NCBI GenBank assembly: GCA_964509695.1
Contig: CAZDXN010000002.1
Span: forward strand, 1 to 64,000
Direction of reading: 5' to 3'
DNA from: 2-01-FULL-50-23 sp964509695
GTDB taxonomy: Bacteria > Patescibacteriota > Microgenomatia > UBA1400 > MFAQ01
Length of the DNA: 64,000 nt
The notes beneath the pieces are model-generated. The model worked only from the letters and a program-made list of their open reading frames with translations. It was not told the DNA's origin and made no database searches. This document shows, one piece after another, positions 15,788 through 24,045 of this stretch. How positions within the stretch are numbered: position 1 is the first letter of the stretch; every line of letters starts with the position of its first letter. The position numbers were made by a program, and so were the translations under genes.

Positions 15788-17494
15788 ATGGACCTTATTA
15801 GTGTATTGGCTGAGGGTGGGAAGTTGACGGCGGACCAGGTCGCCAAAGCTCGGGTGGAAATTGCCAGTTCTGCAAAAAGTCAGCTGGATATAGTCAAAGA
15901 ACTAGGAGTGACCGATGAAGAGACACTATCAAGGGCGAGAGCTGACGTTTGGGGAATCCCCTATTTTGACCAAGACAGTTTGGTCCTCTCTCCGGAGCTA
16001 CTTAATCTGGTGCCAAAGTCAGTCGTAGATACTTATAAGGTGGTTCCCTTTTCTCATGATAGTAAAAATGGTGTTTTGACGGTGGTAATGAGTGATCCTC
16101 AAGATCTTTCGGCAATTGATTTCTTGGAAAAGAGATCTGGAATGAGAGTCGGGGTCATGATGACCTCGGTGACGAGGTTGGCGGCATTGATAGATCAAAA
16201 TTATGCCCAGAGTTTGATTGGAGAGGTGACTGAGGTTTTGAAAAAGGGAGAAGAGGAAGAAGAAGAAACATCGGGGGTAATTACGGCCGAGTCGATGGCT
16301 CGGATCATCAAAGAGCCAAAGATCGTGGAGATTGTCAAGAAAGTTTTGGAGTATGCTATTAAATTTCGAGCGACCGACGTCCACATAGAGCCTTTGGAAA
16401 ACATAACCAGAGTCAGATATAGAATTGACGGAATATTGGAGGAAAGACTTCGGCTGGATCGGCAGTATCATGCCGCTTTGGTTTCCAGAATCAAAATATT
16501 GGGTGGAATGAAGATTGATGAGAAACGGATGCCTCAAGATGGAAGATTTGCTTTTAAGTCGGATCAGGGCGAGGTCGACCTTCGCATCTCTAGTCTTCCG
16601 ACAGCTCATGGGGAAAAGATTGTGATGAGGCTTTTACCAAAAAGTCAAAAAATTCCGACCTTGCAAGAATTGGGTCTGAGGGGAAAGGCGTTGAAGAATT
16701 TGGAAGAAGCGGTTCTAATTCCCCACGGGATTATTTTGATCACCGGTCCGACCGGTTCTGGTAAGACGACAACCCTTTATTCACTGATCAGCAAGATTAA
16801 TACTCCAAAGGTAAATATTGTCACCCTCGAGGATCCGATTGAATACCAAATGCATGGGGTGAACCAAGTTCAGATCAACCCTCAGGCGGGTCTAACCTTT
16901 GCTTCGGGGTTGCGATCTTTTCTACGTCAGGACCCGAATATCATCATGGTTGGCGAAATTCGCGATGAAGAAACGGCAGAACTGGCGATTCAGGCTTCGC
17001 TGACTGGTCACTTGGTTTTTTCAACACTGCACACGAACTCTGCGGCGGGGGCACTCCCCCGCTTGATTGATATGAAGGCGGAGCCGTTTCTTCTGGCTAG
17101 CTCGATGACGGCGATAGTAGCCCAGCGTGTTTTGAGAAAGATTTGTGAGAATTGTAAAACTGCGTATGTTCCAGATCCGACAGTTGTGGCCGATCTGAAG
17201 GCTATCTTGGGCGACTATTACCAAAGCCTTGTCAAGGGGGCGGAATTTTCACTATCTAAAGGGAAGGGCTGTGACCAATGTGGACAGTCGGGCTATTTTG
17301 GAAGAGTGGCAATTTTCGAGGTTTTACCGGTCTCCTCTAATGTTGCGAAGATGATAATGCAGAGGTTGGACGCGGCGACAATTGAAAAACAGGCTGTTAC
17401 CGAAGGAATGCTATTGATGAAGCAGGATGGATACATCAAGGTTCTTGAGGGTCTGACTACGATTGAGGAGGTATTAAGAGTGGCGCAGATTTAG
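15788..17494 (+). CDS. pilB: Type IV pilus extension ATPase PilB
   Basis: A 568-residue secretion ATPase of the GspE/PilB family that powers pilus assembly at the inner membrane. Residues 1-150 form the N-terminal MshEN/GspE_N domain. The motor has Walker A GPTGSGKT (320-327), an Asp box, Walker B around IIMVGEIRDEETAE, and the His box TLHTNSAAGA. A zinc-binding tetracysteine is present (CENC near residue 458 and CDQC near 497), typical of PilB and not PilT. It starts the pilus operon; pilT follows after 54 bp. Confidence 0.95.
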   Translation: MDLISVLAEGGKLTADQVAKARVEIASSAKSQLDIVKELGVTDEETLSRARADVWGIPYFDQDSLVLSPELLNLVPKSVVDTYKVVPFSHDSKNGVLTVVMSDPQDLSAIDFLEKRSGMRVGVMMTSVTRLAALIDQNYAQSLIGEVTEVLKKGEEEEEETSGVITAESMARIIKEPKIVEIVKKVLEYAIKFRATDVHIEPLENITRVRYRIDGILEERLRLDRQYHAALVSRIKILGGMKIDEKRMPQDGRFAFKSDQGEVDLRISSLPTAHGEKIVMRLLPKSQKIPTLQELGLRGKALKNLEEAVLIPHGIILITGPTGSGKTTTLYSLISKINTPKVNIVTLEDPIEYQMHGVNQVQINPQAGLTFASGLRSFLRQDPNIIMVGEIRDEETAELAIQASLTGHLVFSTLHTNSAAGALPRLIDMKAEPFLLASSMTAIVAQRVLRKICENCKTAYVPDPTVVADLKAILGDYYQSLVKGAEFSLSKGKGCDQCGQSGYFGRVAIFEVLPVSSNVAKMIMQRLDAATIEKQAVTEGMLLMKQDGYIKVLEGLTTIEEVLRVAQI

Positions 17495-17495
17495 A

Positions 17496-17530
17496 AGTTA
17501 CGAATCTACGAATTTAGGAATTTAAGAAAA
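17496..17530. repeat. Simple repeat CGAATCTACGAATTTA type
   Basis: The pilB-pilT gap is a run of 9-10-nt near-repeats built from GAATCTAC and GAATTTAAG. The same run occurs inside the RluA gene (1710-1750) and at the start of a prepilin gene (22755-22795), with a weaker version at 22299-22330. It may be a slippage-generated sequence that has spread. Confidence 0.5.
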
Positions 17531-17548
17531 AAGAAAGAAGAATAAAAA

Positions 17549-18613
17549 ATGGGGAAGATAAATGATTTGTTGAAAATTGTTCTCGATAGCGGATCGTCTG
17601 ATCTGCATTTGGTGGTGGGTTCACCGCCGACCTTACGAACTCACGGAAAACTAAGTTTTGTCGAAAATGAAATCGCTCTTGATTCCGCTACGGCGGCGCA
17701 ATTGGTGATGGAGACCATGAAGCCGGACCAGAAAGAGCTTTTTTTGAAGCAGAAGGAGTGGGACTACTCCTATGCAATTCCCGGAGTGGCTCGTTTCCGG
17801 GTCAATGCCTATACCCAGAAGAGTACTGTCGCGGCGGCGTTTCGTTTGATACCGGAGATAATCCCGACAATCGACGACCTTGCCTTGCCGACAATTTGCC
17901 ATACGTTCGCGCAGCTTCATCAGGGGTTCATTCTAGTGACCGGACCGACAGGTCAGGGGAAAAGTTCAACCCTGGCGGCGATCCTAGAAGAAATTAACGC
18001 GACTAGGGCTGAGCATATCGTAACGATTGAGGATCCGGTCGAGTTCGTCTATCAAAACAAGAAATCGATCGTTTCGCAAAGGGAACTTGGCGGCGACACA
18101 GATTCATTCACCAGAGCCTTGAAGTCGGTTCTGCGAGAGGACCCAAACGTAGTCCTAGTGGGTGAAATGCGGGATTTGGAAACGATGAAAGCGGCGATGA
18201 CGACAGCTGAGACGGGACACCTGGTCTTTGCCACCTTGCATACAAATAGTGCTTCGCAAACAGTTGATCGGGTAATCGACTCATTCCCGCAGGAACAACA
18301 GGAGCAGATTAGATCTCAGCTGGCGACTTCACTGGAGGCGGTATTTTCTCAGCGATTGATACCGACTAAGGATGGCAAGCGGGCAGTGGCGGTGGAGGTG
18401 ATGGTGTCGACTCCGGCGGTGAAAAGCAATATTCGCGAAGGAAAGACTCATCAGATTGATAACATTATTCAAACTAGTGCCGAGGTGGGCATGATTCTTT
18501 TGGAGTCGAGTTTGGCGAATTTGGTGAACCGAGGGATAGTAGATAAGGACGTGGCGTATAAATATGCCAATCACCCGTCGGTGTTGGCCAGACTTATCGG
18601 AGAATTGAAATGA
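17549..18613 (+). CDS. pilT: Type IV pilus retraction ATPase PilT
   Basis: A 354-residue ATPase that disassembles pili and drives twitching. It has the PilT N-terminal block SSDLHLVVGSPPTLR, Walker A GPTGQGKS (132-139), Walker B VVLVGEMRDLETM and the His box TLHTNSASQT. No tetracysteine is present, and the length is right for PilT. Walker A has Gln-Gly where most PilT proteins have Ser-Gly. It is followed by pilC with a 4-nt overlap. The presence of PilT implies retractile pili rather than a pure secretion or uptake pseudopilus. Confidence 0.93.
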   Translation: MGKINDLLKIVLDSGSSDLHLVVGSPPTLRTHGKLSFVENEIALDSATAAQLVMETMKPDQKELFLKQKEWDYSYAIPGVARFRVNAYTQKSTVAAAFRLIPEIIPTIDDLALPTICHTFAQLHQGFILVTGPTGQGKSSTLAAILEEINATRAEHIVTIEDPVEFVYQNKKSIVSQRELGGDTDSFTRALKSVLREDPNVVLVGEMRDLETMKAAMTTAETGHLVFATLHTNSASQTVDRVIDSFPQEQQEQIRSQLATSLEAVFSQRLIPTKDGKRAVAVEVMVSTPAVKSNIREGKTHQIDNIIQTSAEVGMILLESSLANLVNRGIVDKDVAYKYANHPSVLARLIGELK

Positions 18614-19812
18614 AAAGATTTAGCTATCGTGTCATTGGCGAATCGAATAAGCAGGAAGGAGGATTGGTCGAAGCTAACAATTTGCCTCAGGCGGCAGCCA
18701 TCCTCAGGGGGAAGAAGATGACGATTGTTTCTCTTCGAGAACTTAAGGGAAGTACCTTTGACGAACTCTTTGCATCGGTCGGAAAACCGAAGTTCGAGGA
18801 AATCTCAAACTTCACTAGACAGCTTTCGACGATGATCGCCTCCGGCCTGCCTTTGGTCGAGGCATTGCGGATATTGAAAGATCAAAGTAAGCCGAAAATG
18901 GCGGCGATAATCGAGAAGGTTTTGGCCGAGGTTGAGGGAGGGTCTTCGCTTGGAGCGGCCTTGGAAAAGACCGAGGGAACCTTCAATAGTGTCTACGTGG
19001 CCTTGGTCAAGGCGGGAGAGTCGGCCGGGATGTTGGATGAGATCATGAGCAAGATGGCTGATACTTTGGACAAACAACGCGAGTTTCGAAACAAAACCAA
19101 GGGGGCCTTGATCTATCCGGCAATCGTGTCGGTTGGAATGGTTTTGGTGGCGACAGTCATGATGATTTTTGTGGTCCCCAAAATGACCCAAATGTACAAG
19201 GACTTTGGAGCCAAATTGCCCTTGCCGACCCTGATTCTGATTGGGATTTCTGATTTTATGGTCAATTACTGGTATCTCCTTTTCGGATTATTGGCAGTGG
19301 GGCTGTTTTTTTTCCGTCGTTGGGCAAAGACACCGGTTGGGGTGTTGATAGTGGAACAGACTATTTTCAAAATTCCGGTCTGGGGAGTGCTCAAGAAGGA
19401 TGTGATGCTGGCTGAATTTTCCCGGACGATGGGAATGCTCTCTTCGGCGGCGATTCCGATTCTGGACGGTTTGAGAATCGTGGCCGATACTCTGGGGAGT
19501 CAGATATACGGCGACCAGATCCGGCGAGCAGCCAATCGAGTGGAGAAAGGTTCGACTCTGGCGGATGCAATCGCTACGGCTTCTGAATTTCCGCCAATAT
19601 TGTCGCAGATGATCGCTGTAGGAGAGCAAACGGGAAAGGTTGATCAGATATTGGGAAGATTGGCTGACTTTTATGAATCTCAGTCGGAGCTGAAGGTAAA
19701 AGCCCTAACCACGGCAATCGAGCCAATTATTATGGTAGTTATGGGAATTGGAGTTGGATTTTTGGTGATGGCGGTGATCATGCCGATATACAATTTGACG
19801 AACCAGTTCTAG
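18610..19812 (+). CDS. pilC: Type IV pilus platform protein PilC
   Basis: A 400-residue inner-membrane protein of the GspF/PilC family. Two T2SSF repeats are visible, one starting near FTRQLSTMIASGLPLVEAL and one near FSRTMGMLSSAAIPILDGL, each followed by transmembrane helices (about 170-195, 215-240 and 375-398). PilC links the cytoplasmic motor to pilin insertion. The start overlaps the pilT stop, and the gene ends 99 bp before the prepilin gene, which has its own promoter. Confidence 0.93.
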   Translation: MKRFSYRVIGESNKQEGGLVEANNLPQAAAILRGKKMTIVSLRELKGSTFDELFASVGKPKFEEISNFTRQLSTMIASGLPLVEALRILKDQSKPKMAAIIEKVLAEVEGGSSLGAALEKTEGTFNSVYVALVKAGESAGMLDEIMSKMADTLDKQREFRNKTKGALIYPAIVSVGMVLVATVMMIFVVPKMTQMYKDFGAKLPLPTLILIGISDFMVNYWYLLFGLLAVGLFFFRRWAKTPVGVLIVEQTIFKIPVWGVLKKDVMLAEFSRTMGMLSSAAIPILDGLRIVADTLGSQIYGDQIRRAANRVEKGSTLADAIATASEFPPILSQMIAVGEQTGKVDQILGRLADFYESQSELKVKALTTAIEPIIMVVMGIGVGFLVMAVIMPIYNLTNQF

Positions 19813-19844
19813 AGAGGTGGGTAAGATTAGGCATAAATTGCCAT

Positions 19845-19873
19845 TTGACAAGGATGGTATAAGTGTCTACATT
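19845..19873 (+). promoter_or_regulatory. Sigma-70-type promoter of the major prepilin gene
   Basis: A perfect -35 TTGACA (19845-19850), a 17-nt spacer and -10 TACATT (19868-19873) precede the prepilin ATG by about 40 nt. With the terminator at 20528-20548 this makes the prepilin gene its own transcription unit inside the pilus locus, as expected for an abundant structural subunit. Confidence 0.7.
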
Positions 19874-19911
19874 GGATACAGAGACCAATTATTATAAATT
19901 GTCTAAATAAA

Positions 19912-20505
19912 ATGAAGCTTTTGAGGTCAAGAGGTTTTACAATGATTGAGCTATTAATTGTGATTGGTGTCTTAGGAATTTTGGCCACTGGTCTTTTGGC
20001 GGCGGTAGATCCGTTTGAGCAGTTGAAGAAAGCCAGAGATACGAATAATCGTCAGGCAGCTGTTTCCCTGCAAACGGCGTTTATTCGCTACTATGCAACT
20101 CACGGCCAACTCCCATGGGATCTGGCAACTTTACCGGATGCAGATTGTGCTCCTAGTCTCTTTGGTGCAGGTAGAGCAGTGGGTTCCTTGGTGAATGTTG
20201 CTGGTATGAAGGACTGTGTGACTTTGTTGGAGAACGATGGAGAACTGAAAAGTGGTTTCGTAACCGCGTTGGGTGACGTGGTGGCTGGCTCAATGAATGT
20301 TAACTCTCCTACTGTAGGAAGTGCAACGGTTTGTTTTCCGGTATCCAGTAAAGCAATCTTTGCCGAGAGTAATACGAAGTTTACTATCTCTGGTGCGGAT
20401 CGAACCGCTGAGGACCCTCCCGCGTGTACTGATGCATCGAAGGCTGCTCTTAGTGGGCAAAAAGTTTCTGATAATCCGCCTAGTTGTTATCTTTGTATTA
20501 AATAG
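19912..20505 (+). CDS. pilA: Probable major type IV prepilin
   Basis: A 197-residue class III-signal protein: short basic leader MKLLRSRG, cleavage site G/FTMIE with Glu5 of the mature protein, then a hydrophobic helix (LLIVIGVLGILATGLLAAV). The globular part has four cysteines or more (DADCAPSL, MKDC, TVCFP, PPAC, SCYLC) that may form disulfides. It is flanked by its own strong promoter and terminator, unlike the other pilin-like genes, so I infer it is the main pilus subunit. PilD would process it. Confidence 0.8.
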   Translation: MKLLRSRGFTMIELLIVIGVLGILATGLLAAVDPFEQLKKARDTNNRQAAVSLQTAFIRYYATHGQLPWDLATLPDADCAPSLFGAGRAVGSLVNVAGMKDCVTLLENDGELKSGFVTALGDVVAGSMNVNSPTVGSATVCFPVSSKAIFAESNTKFTISGADRTAEDPPACTDASKAALSGQKVSDNPPSCYLCIK

Positions 20506-20527
20506 CTCATCTAGTGTATTTTCCAAG

Positions 20528-20548
20528 GACGGCCTTACGGCCGTCTTT
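20528..20548 (+). terminator. Intrinsic terminator after the major prepilin gene
   Basis: GACGGCC (20528-20534), loop TTAC, GGCCGTC (20539-20545), then a T-rich stretch (TTTGTGGTTTT). The 7-bp GC-rich stem and position 22 bp after the stop codon fit a rho-independent terminator. Confidence 0.75.
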
Positions 20549-20577
20549 GTGGTTTTAATCTGATATAGTAATCGTAA

Positions 20578-21372
20578 ATGGTTTTGGGGTTAATATTTTT
20601 ACTTGGGTTAGTTATTGGAAGTTTTCTGAATGTGGTGATTTATCGGACCACTCACGGAACCTCTCCCCTTTCCGGTCGATCGGTTTGTCCTAAATGTAAA
20701 GAGAAGATTTCCTGGAAACATAACATTCCCTTGATTTCTTTTTTCCTGCTGCAGGGGAAATGTGCCAATTGTAAAACGAAGATTAGTTGGCAGTACCCTG
20801 TGGTTGAATTTATGACCGGGATAATGTTTGTTTGGTGGTTTCTAGTGGGTAGAAGCTTCTTTCTGTTGTTTGGAGAGCCGTGGAGTGTACTACAGCCTGT
20901 CTTTTGGCTCGTGGTGGGGATGCTGCTCTTGGTAATTTTTATCACCGATCTTCGATTTGGCTTAATCCCCGATCAGGTCAGTCTTCCCCTGTTTGTTCTC
21001 GCTTTGGGATATCGATTGGGTTTGGTGACGAGTCAGCAAATGCAAAGCTCGGATTTGGTCAACGCGGTAATTTCCGGTTTGGTGTTGATGCTGTTTTTTT
21101 ACAGCCTGTGGTACTTCACCAAGGGACGCGGGTTTGGGTTTGGGGATGTAAAATTGGCTCCCTCTTTGGGACTACTGTTGGGTTGGCCGAGAACTTTGGT
21201 TGGTGTGTTTATTGGCTTCCTTCTTGGAGCGGTGGTGGCTGTTGTCTTGTTGATACTCGGTCGGAAGAGGTTCGGTCAGACGATTCCTCTTGGTCCATTT
21301 TTGGTTTTGGGGACTGTCGCGGCTTTGTTGTGGGGACAGCAGTTGTGGTCTTGGTACTTTGGGTTGTTATAA
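20578..21372 (+). CDS. pilD: Prepilin peptidase PilD
   Basis: A 264-residue membrane aspartic protease that cleaves prepilin leaders and may methylate the new N-terminus. The cytoplasmic loop carries two zinc-binding CxxC pairs (CPKC and CANC, residues about 39-64). The catalytic aspartates are in ITDLRFGLIPD and in GFGDVKL. About seven transmembrane segments follow the usual pattern. A TATAGT hexamer ends 8 nt before the ATG, so the transcript may be nearly leaderless. It heads the minor-pilin operon, overlapping the next start by one base. Confidence 0.94.
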   Translation: MVLGLIFLLGLVIGSFLNVVIYRTTHGTSPLSGRSVCPKCKEKISWKHNIPLISFFLLQGKCANCKTKISWQYPVVEFMTGIMFVWWFLVGRSFFLLFGEPWSVLQPVFWLVVGMLLLVIFITDLRFGLIPDQVSLPLFVLALGYRLGLVTSQQMQSSDLVNAVISGLVLMLFFYSLWYFTKGRGFGFGDVKLAPSLGLLLGWPRTLVGVFIGFLLGAVVAVVLLILGRKRFGQTIPLGPFLVLGTVAALLWGQQLWSWYFGLL

Positions 21373-21866
21373 TGAAATTAATGGTTATTAAAAGTCGCGG
21401 CTTTACGCTGATGGAACTTATGATCGTGGTGGCGATCATAATGATATTGGCGGCAGTAGGATTCTCAAATTATGTTTTTAGTCTGAAGAAGTCCCACGAC
21501 GCGGCTCGGAAGAGCGATTTGGCGACGATAGCCAAGGGCTTGGAAGCTTTTGCTAATGATTTTACGGACTATCCCGATGATGACGACGCGGGAGGCATAA
21601 AGGCCTGTGACTCTGGGGCGGGTCTGGTCGCTTGTTCTTGGGGTGATCCGATGACGGCTAAGCCAAATGGAACGGTTCAAACGTATCTAATCAAGATCCC
21701 CAAGGACCCGGTGGACGGGCAGTATTATTACTATATAAAGACCACTGATGGTTTTGAATTGTATGCAGGCTTGGAAAATACCTCGGATCCAAGCTATAAG
21801 TTGACAGGAATTTCTTGTGGTGATTTAGAATGTAGTTATACACTTACCCAAGGAGGAGTGAAATGA
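21372..21866 (+). CDS. Minor pilin/pseudopilin
   Basis: A 164-residue prepilin: leader MKLMVIKSRG, cleavage G/FTLMELMIVVAII, and a globular domain with the GspG-like segment HDAARKSDLATIAKGLEAF and the ending LENTSDPSYKL that is shared with the next protein. The true start is the ATG at 21372, where the A also closes the pilD stop; a longer in-frame extension to 20880 lies inside pilD. It is one of a run of pilin-like proteins that probably prime pilus assembly or form the tip. Confidence 0.85.
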   Translation: MKLMVIKSRGFTLMELMIVVAIIMILAAVGFSNYVFSLKKSHDAARKSDLATIAKGLEAFANDFTDYPDDDDAGGIKACDSGAGLVACSWGDPMTAKPNGTVQTYLIKIPKDPVDGQYYYYIKTTDGFELYAGLENTSDPSYKLTGISCGDLECSYTLTQGGVK

Positions 21867-22297
21867 AAGAACTCAAAACTTATGGATTCACGCTGATTGA
21901 GCTGGTCATAGTGATGGCGATCATTGCTACCTTGACGGCTTTGGCCACTTTTAATTTCTCTCAGGCCAGAGTGAGGGCACGGGATATCCAGAGAAAAAAC
22001 GAACTGAAGGCCATTCAAAACGCCTTGGAGCTGTATAAAAATGACAAAATGCCACAGGAATATCCGGCAACAGCCGATCTCGAGTCAGCATTGGTGACTA
22101 CGTATATGCCGAAATTGCCTGTGGACCCGAAGGAGAAGGCGGCTGACAATAGTTGGATGGACTATGCCTACGCGTGGGTCGACAGCTTGCACTACACCCT
22201 TCAGGCTTGTCTGGAAAATACAAGTGATCCGGATAAGACGGTAACCCCCTGTGGACCAACTAGTGAGGGATATATTTATCAATTAACTCAACCTTAG
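21863..22297 (+). CDS. Minor pilin/pseudopilin
   Basis: A 144-residue prepilin with leader MKELKTYG, cleavage G/FTLIELVIVMAII and Glu5. The segment RVRARDIQRKNELKAIQNAL after the helix and the closing LENTSDPDKTV resemble the previous gene product, so the two probably arose by duplication. The start overlaps the previous stop (ATGA). Cysteines near the C-terminus (about residues 117 and 131) may pair. Confidence 0.84.
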   Translation: MKELKTYGFTLIELVIVMAIIATLTALATFNFSQARVRARDIQRKNELKAIQNALELYKNDKMPQEYPATADLESALVTTYMPKLPVDPKEKAADNSWMDYAYAWVDSLHYTLQACLENTSDPDKTVTPCGPTSEGYIYQLTQP

Positions 22298-22308
22298 AAT
22301 AAGAATCT

Positions 22309-22749
22309 ATGAAGTTAAGAAGTTACGAATCTGAGAAAAAGGGGTTTACGCTGTTGGAGTTGTTGGTGGTGATAGGGATCATTGCTTTGCTGGTGGGTAT
22401 TGCGACAGTAAGTTATAGCGCGGCTCAAGCGAGAACTCGTGATGCGCGCAGACGGGCCGATCTGAATTCGATGAAGGACGCTTTGGAGCAATATTACTCG
22501 GCTACTAGTTTTGTTTATCCAGCAACTTGTAGTACGGCCGCAACGGATTTCCTGAAAAGTTCTTGGCCGGTGGATCCGGGGGCGACGATGTCCTATGACG
22601 ACTTTTGCGATGCTGATAGCTATTACATTTGCGCAACAATGGAAGTGACAACTGCAGGAAATGCTTCTGCTGCGGCCACTGACGCTGATGGAACTGGTCT
22701 GGTTTGGGACAGCAACGGGGCTTATTATTGTGTGGGAAATCTACAATGA
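22309..22749 (+). CDS. Minor pilin/pseudopilin
   Basis: A 146-residue prepilin with a basic leader MKLRSYESEKKG, cleavage G/FTLLELLVVIGII and Glu5. The post-helix segment ARTRDARRRADLNSMKDAL is the GspG-like linker seen in its neighbours. The leader is encoded by a weak copy of the simple repeat found at 17496. The globular part contains four cysteines. Confidence 0.83.
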   Translation: MKLRSYESEKKGFTLLELLVVIGIIALLVGIATVSYSAAQARTRDARRRADLNSMKDALEQYYSATSFVYPATCSTAATDFLKSSWPVDPGATMSYDDFCDADSYYICATMEVTTAGNASAAATDADGTGLVWDSNGAYYCVGNLQ

Positions 22750-22762
22750 TTAATAAGAAGCT

Positions 22763-23143
22763 ATGAATCTACGAATTTACGAATTTAAGAATAAAGGGTT
22801 TACGTTTATTGAATTGTTGGTGTCGGTGACGATCATGGCGGTGATGATGGCGGTGGCAATTGTGTCTTATTCGAGTACCAATGTGAGGAGCAGAGACACG
22901 AAACGAAAGGCAGATATGGAGACAATTCGATCGGCCTTGGAGATTTGCAGATCGAATACCGGTGAGTATCCGGCGGTGATTTACAATTCGGTGGTCTGCA
23001 GTGACACGACGGTTACACTCCAAAATACTCCCACCGATCCCAAACCTCCTGCTGTTTATGTTTACACCCCTCTAACCACCACAACGTATACCCTGACTTG
23101 CACCTTAGAGCTGGCTGGAACCTGCTCGTATTCAAATCCATGA
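22763..23143 (+). CDS. Minor pilin/pseudopilin
   Basis: A 126-residue prepilin with leader MNLRIYEFKNKG, cleavage G/FTFIELLVSVTIM and Glu5. The linker RSRDTKRKADMETIRSAL matches the paralogues upstream. The basic leader is written by the repeat CGAATTTACGAATTTAAG (22755-22795), a case where a dispersed simple sequence encodes the prepilin leader. It overlaps the next gene by 4 nt. Confidence 0.82.
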   Translation: MNLRIYEFKNKGFTFIELLVSVTIMAVMMAVAIVSYSSTNVRSRDTKRKADMETIRSALEICRSNTGEYPAVIYNSVVCSDTTVTLQNTPTDPKPPAVYVYTPLTTTTYTLTCTLELAGTCSYSNP

Positions 23144-23637
23144 AGCCCGCCTACGTAGGATACTTCGGTGAGGTGAGGGGTTTTACCCTGATCGAGTTGC
23201 TGATTACGTCGACAATTATCATTTTGTTCTCGGGATCGGCACTAGCGGCTTTTTTGAACTATCAGGATTTTAGAACTACGAATGACGCGGCGAACTCAGT
23301 AGCCGAGAGACTTCGAACGATTCAGATCAAGGCGACTGCCGTAGAGATCCCCGCTGGTTGCGCAACTGTATCTAATTATGTTGTTAGTTACAGCGGCGCG
23401 AATTTAACCGTTACGGCCACTTGCCCCGGAATTGGTTCTGTGGAAGTGCCCAGCTTGTCGTTGAGTCTAGTAAATAGTGTTTTCCAGAATTCGGGAACGA
23501 TTACTTTTGACAGCCGGACAGTCTCGGCGACAGCGGGGCAGGTGGATATTTGTGGAAATAAAAAACTATTTAGAATTACAGTGAGTGGTTCGGCAAATGT
23601 GGGTAAACCAGTCAATGATCCGGCTGGTTGTCCGTAA
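23140..23637 (+). CDS. Minor pilin, GspH/FimT-like
   Basis: A 165-residue prepilin with leader MKPAYVGYFGEVRG, cleavage G/FTLIELLITSTII and Glu5. The globular part is beta-rich with ANSVAERLRTIQIKA after the helix, as in FimT/GspH. I choose the ATG at 23140 (ATGA overlap with the previous stop) over the in-frame ATG at 23098 because the latter lies inside the previous gene and would make an unusually long leader. Confidence 0.78.
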   Translation: MKPAYVGYFGEVRGFTLIELLITSTIIILFSGSALAAFLNYQDFRTTNDAANSVAERLRTIQIKATAVEIPAGCATVSNYVVSYSGANLTVTATCPGIGSVEVPSLSLSLVNSVFQNSGTITFDSRTVSATAGQVDICGNKKLFRITVSGSANVGKPVNDPAGCP

Positions 23638-23652
23638 CTGGTAAACTAAATC

Positions 23653-24045
23653 ATGATTAGAAGGAAGATGGGCGGACAGTTGATGGTAGAGATTTTAGTG
23701 GGATTGGGGGTGATTACAATGGCTTTGGTGGCGAGCCTCGTCGCGGTGACTCACGCCTCGCGATTGGCTAGGGCGAGTAGGAACAAACTCGAGGCGACCA
23801 GATACGGAGAACAAGTACTCGAGTCACTGCGGAATACTCGCGACCAAGATAAGGCGCTTTTTTTCGCAAATGCGACCTGCCCGATGTGTGAGTCGTTTGT
23901 GGTTGGAACTGTCTATGGGTGCACTTTTTCGGTGTGTGAGTTTTCTCCTACTCGTGCTGACGTGACGGTGAAAATAACCTGGAGCGATGGTGATAGTAAC
24001 GCCTCTATTTCTATACCGACGGTGTTAACTCTGTATGATCTATGA
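23653..24045 (+). CDS. PilV/GspI-like minor pilin
   Basis: A 130-residue protein with a prepilin-like start: MIRRKMGG then QLMVEILVGLGVITMALVA, where Glu is at position 5 after the Gly but Phe1 is replaced by Gln. The segment ATRYGEQVLESLRNTRDQD matches the PilV/GspI family. Atypical residue +1 is seen in some minor pilins and does not exclude processing. It overlaps the next gene by 4 nt. Confidence 0.72.
   Translation: MIRRKMGGQLMVEILVGLGVITMALVASLVAVTHASRLARASRNKLEATRYGEQVLESLRNTRDQDKALFFANATCPMCESFVVGTVYGCTFSVCEFSPTRADVTVKITWSDGDSNASISIPTVLTLYDL

Noticed and set aside
20880..21371. A long N-terminal extension of the minor pilin at 21372
   Set aside because: It overlaps the highly conserved pilD gene in another frame, and the prepilin leader begins at 21372.
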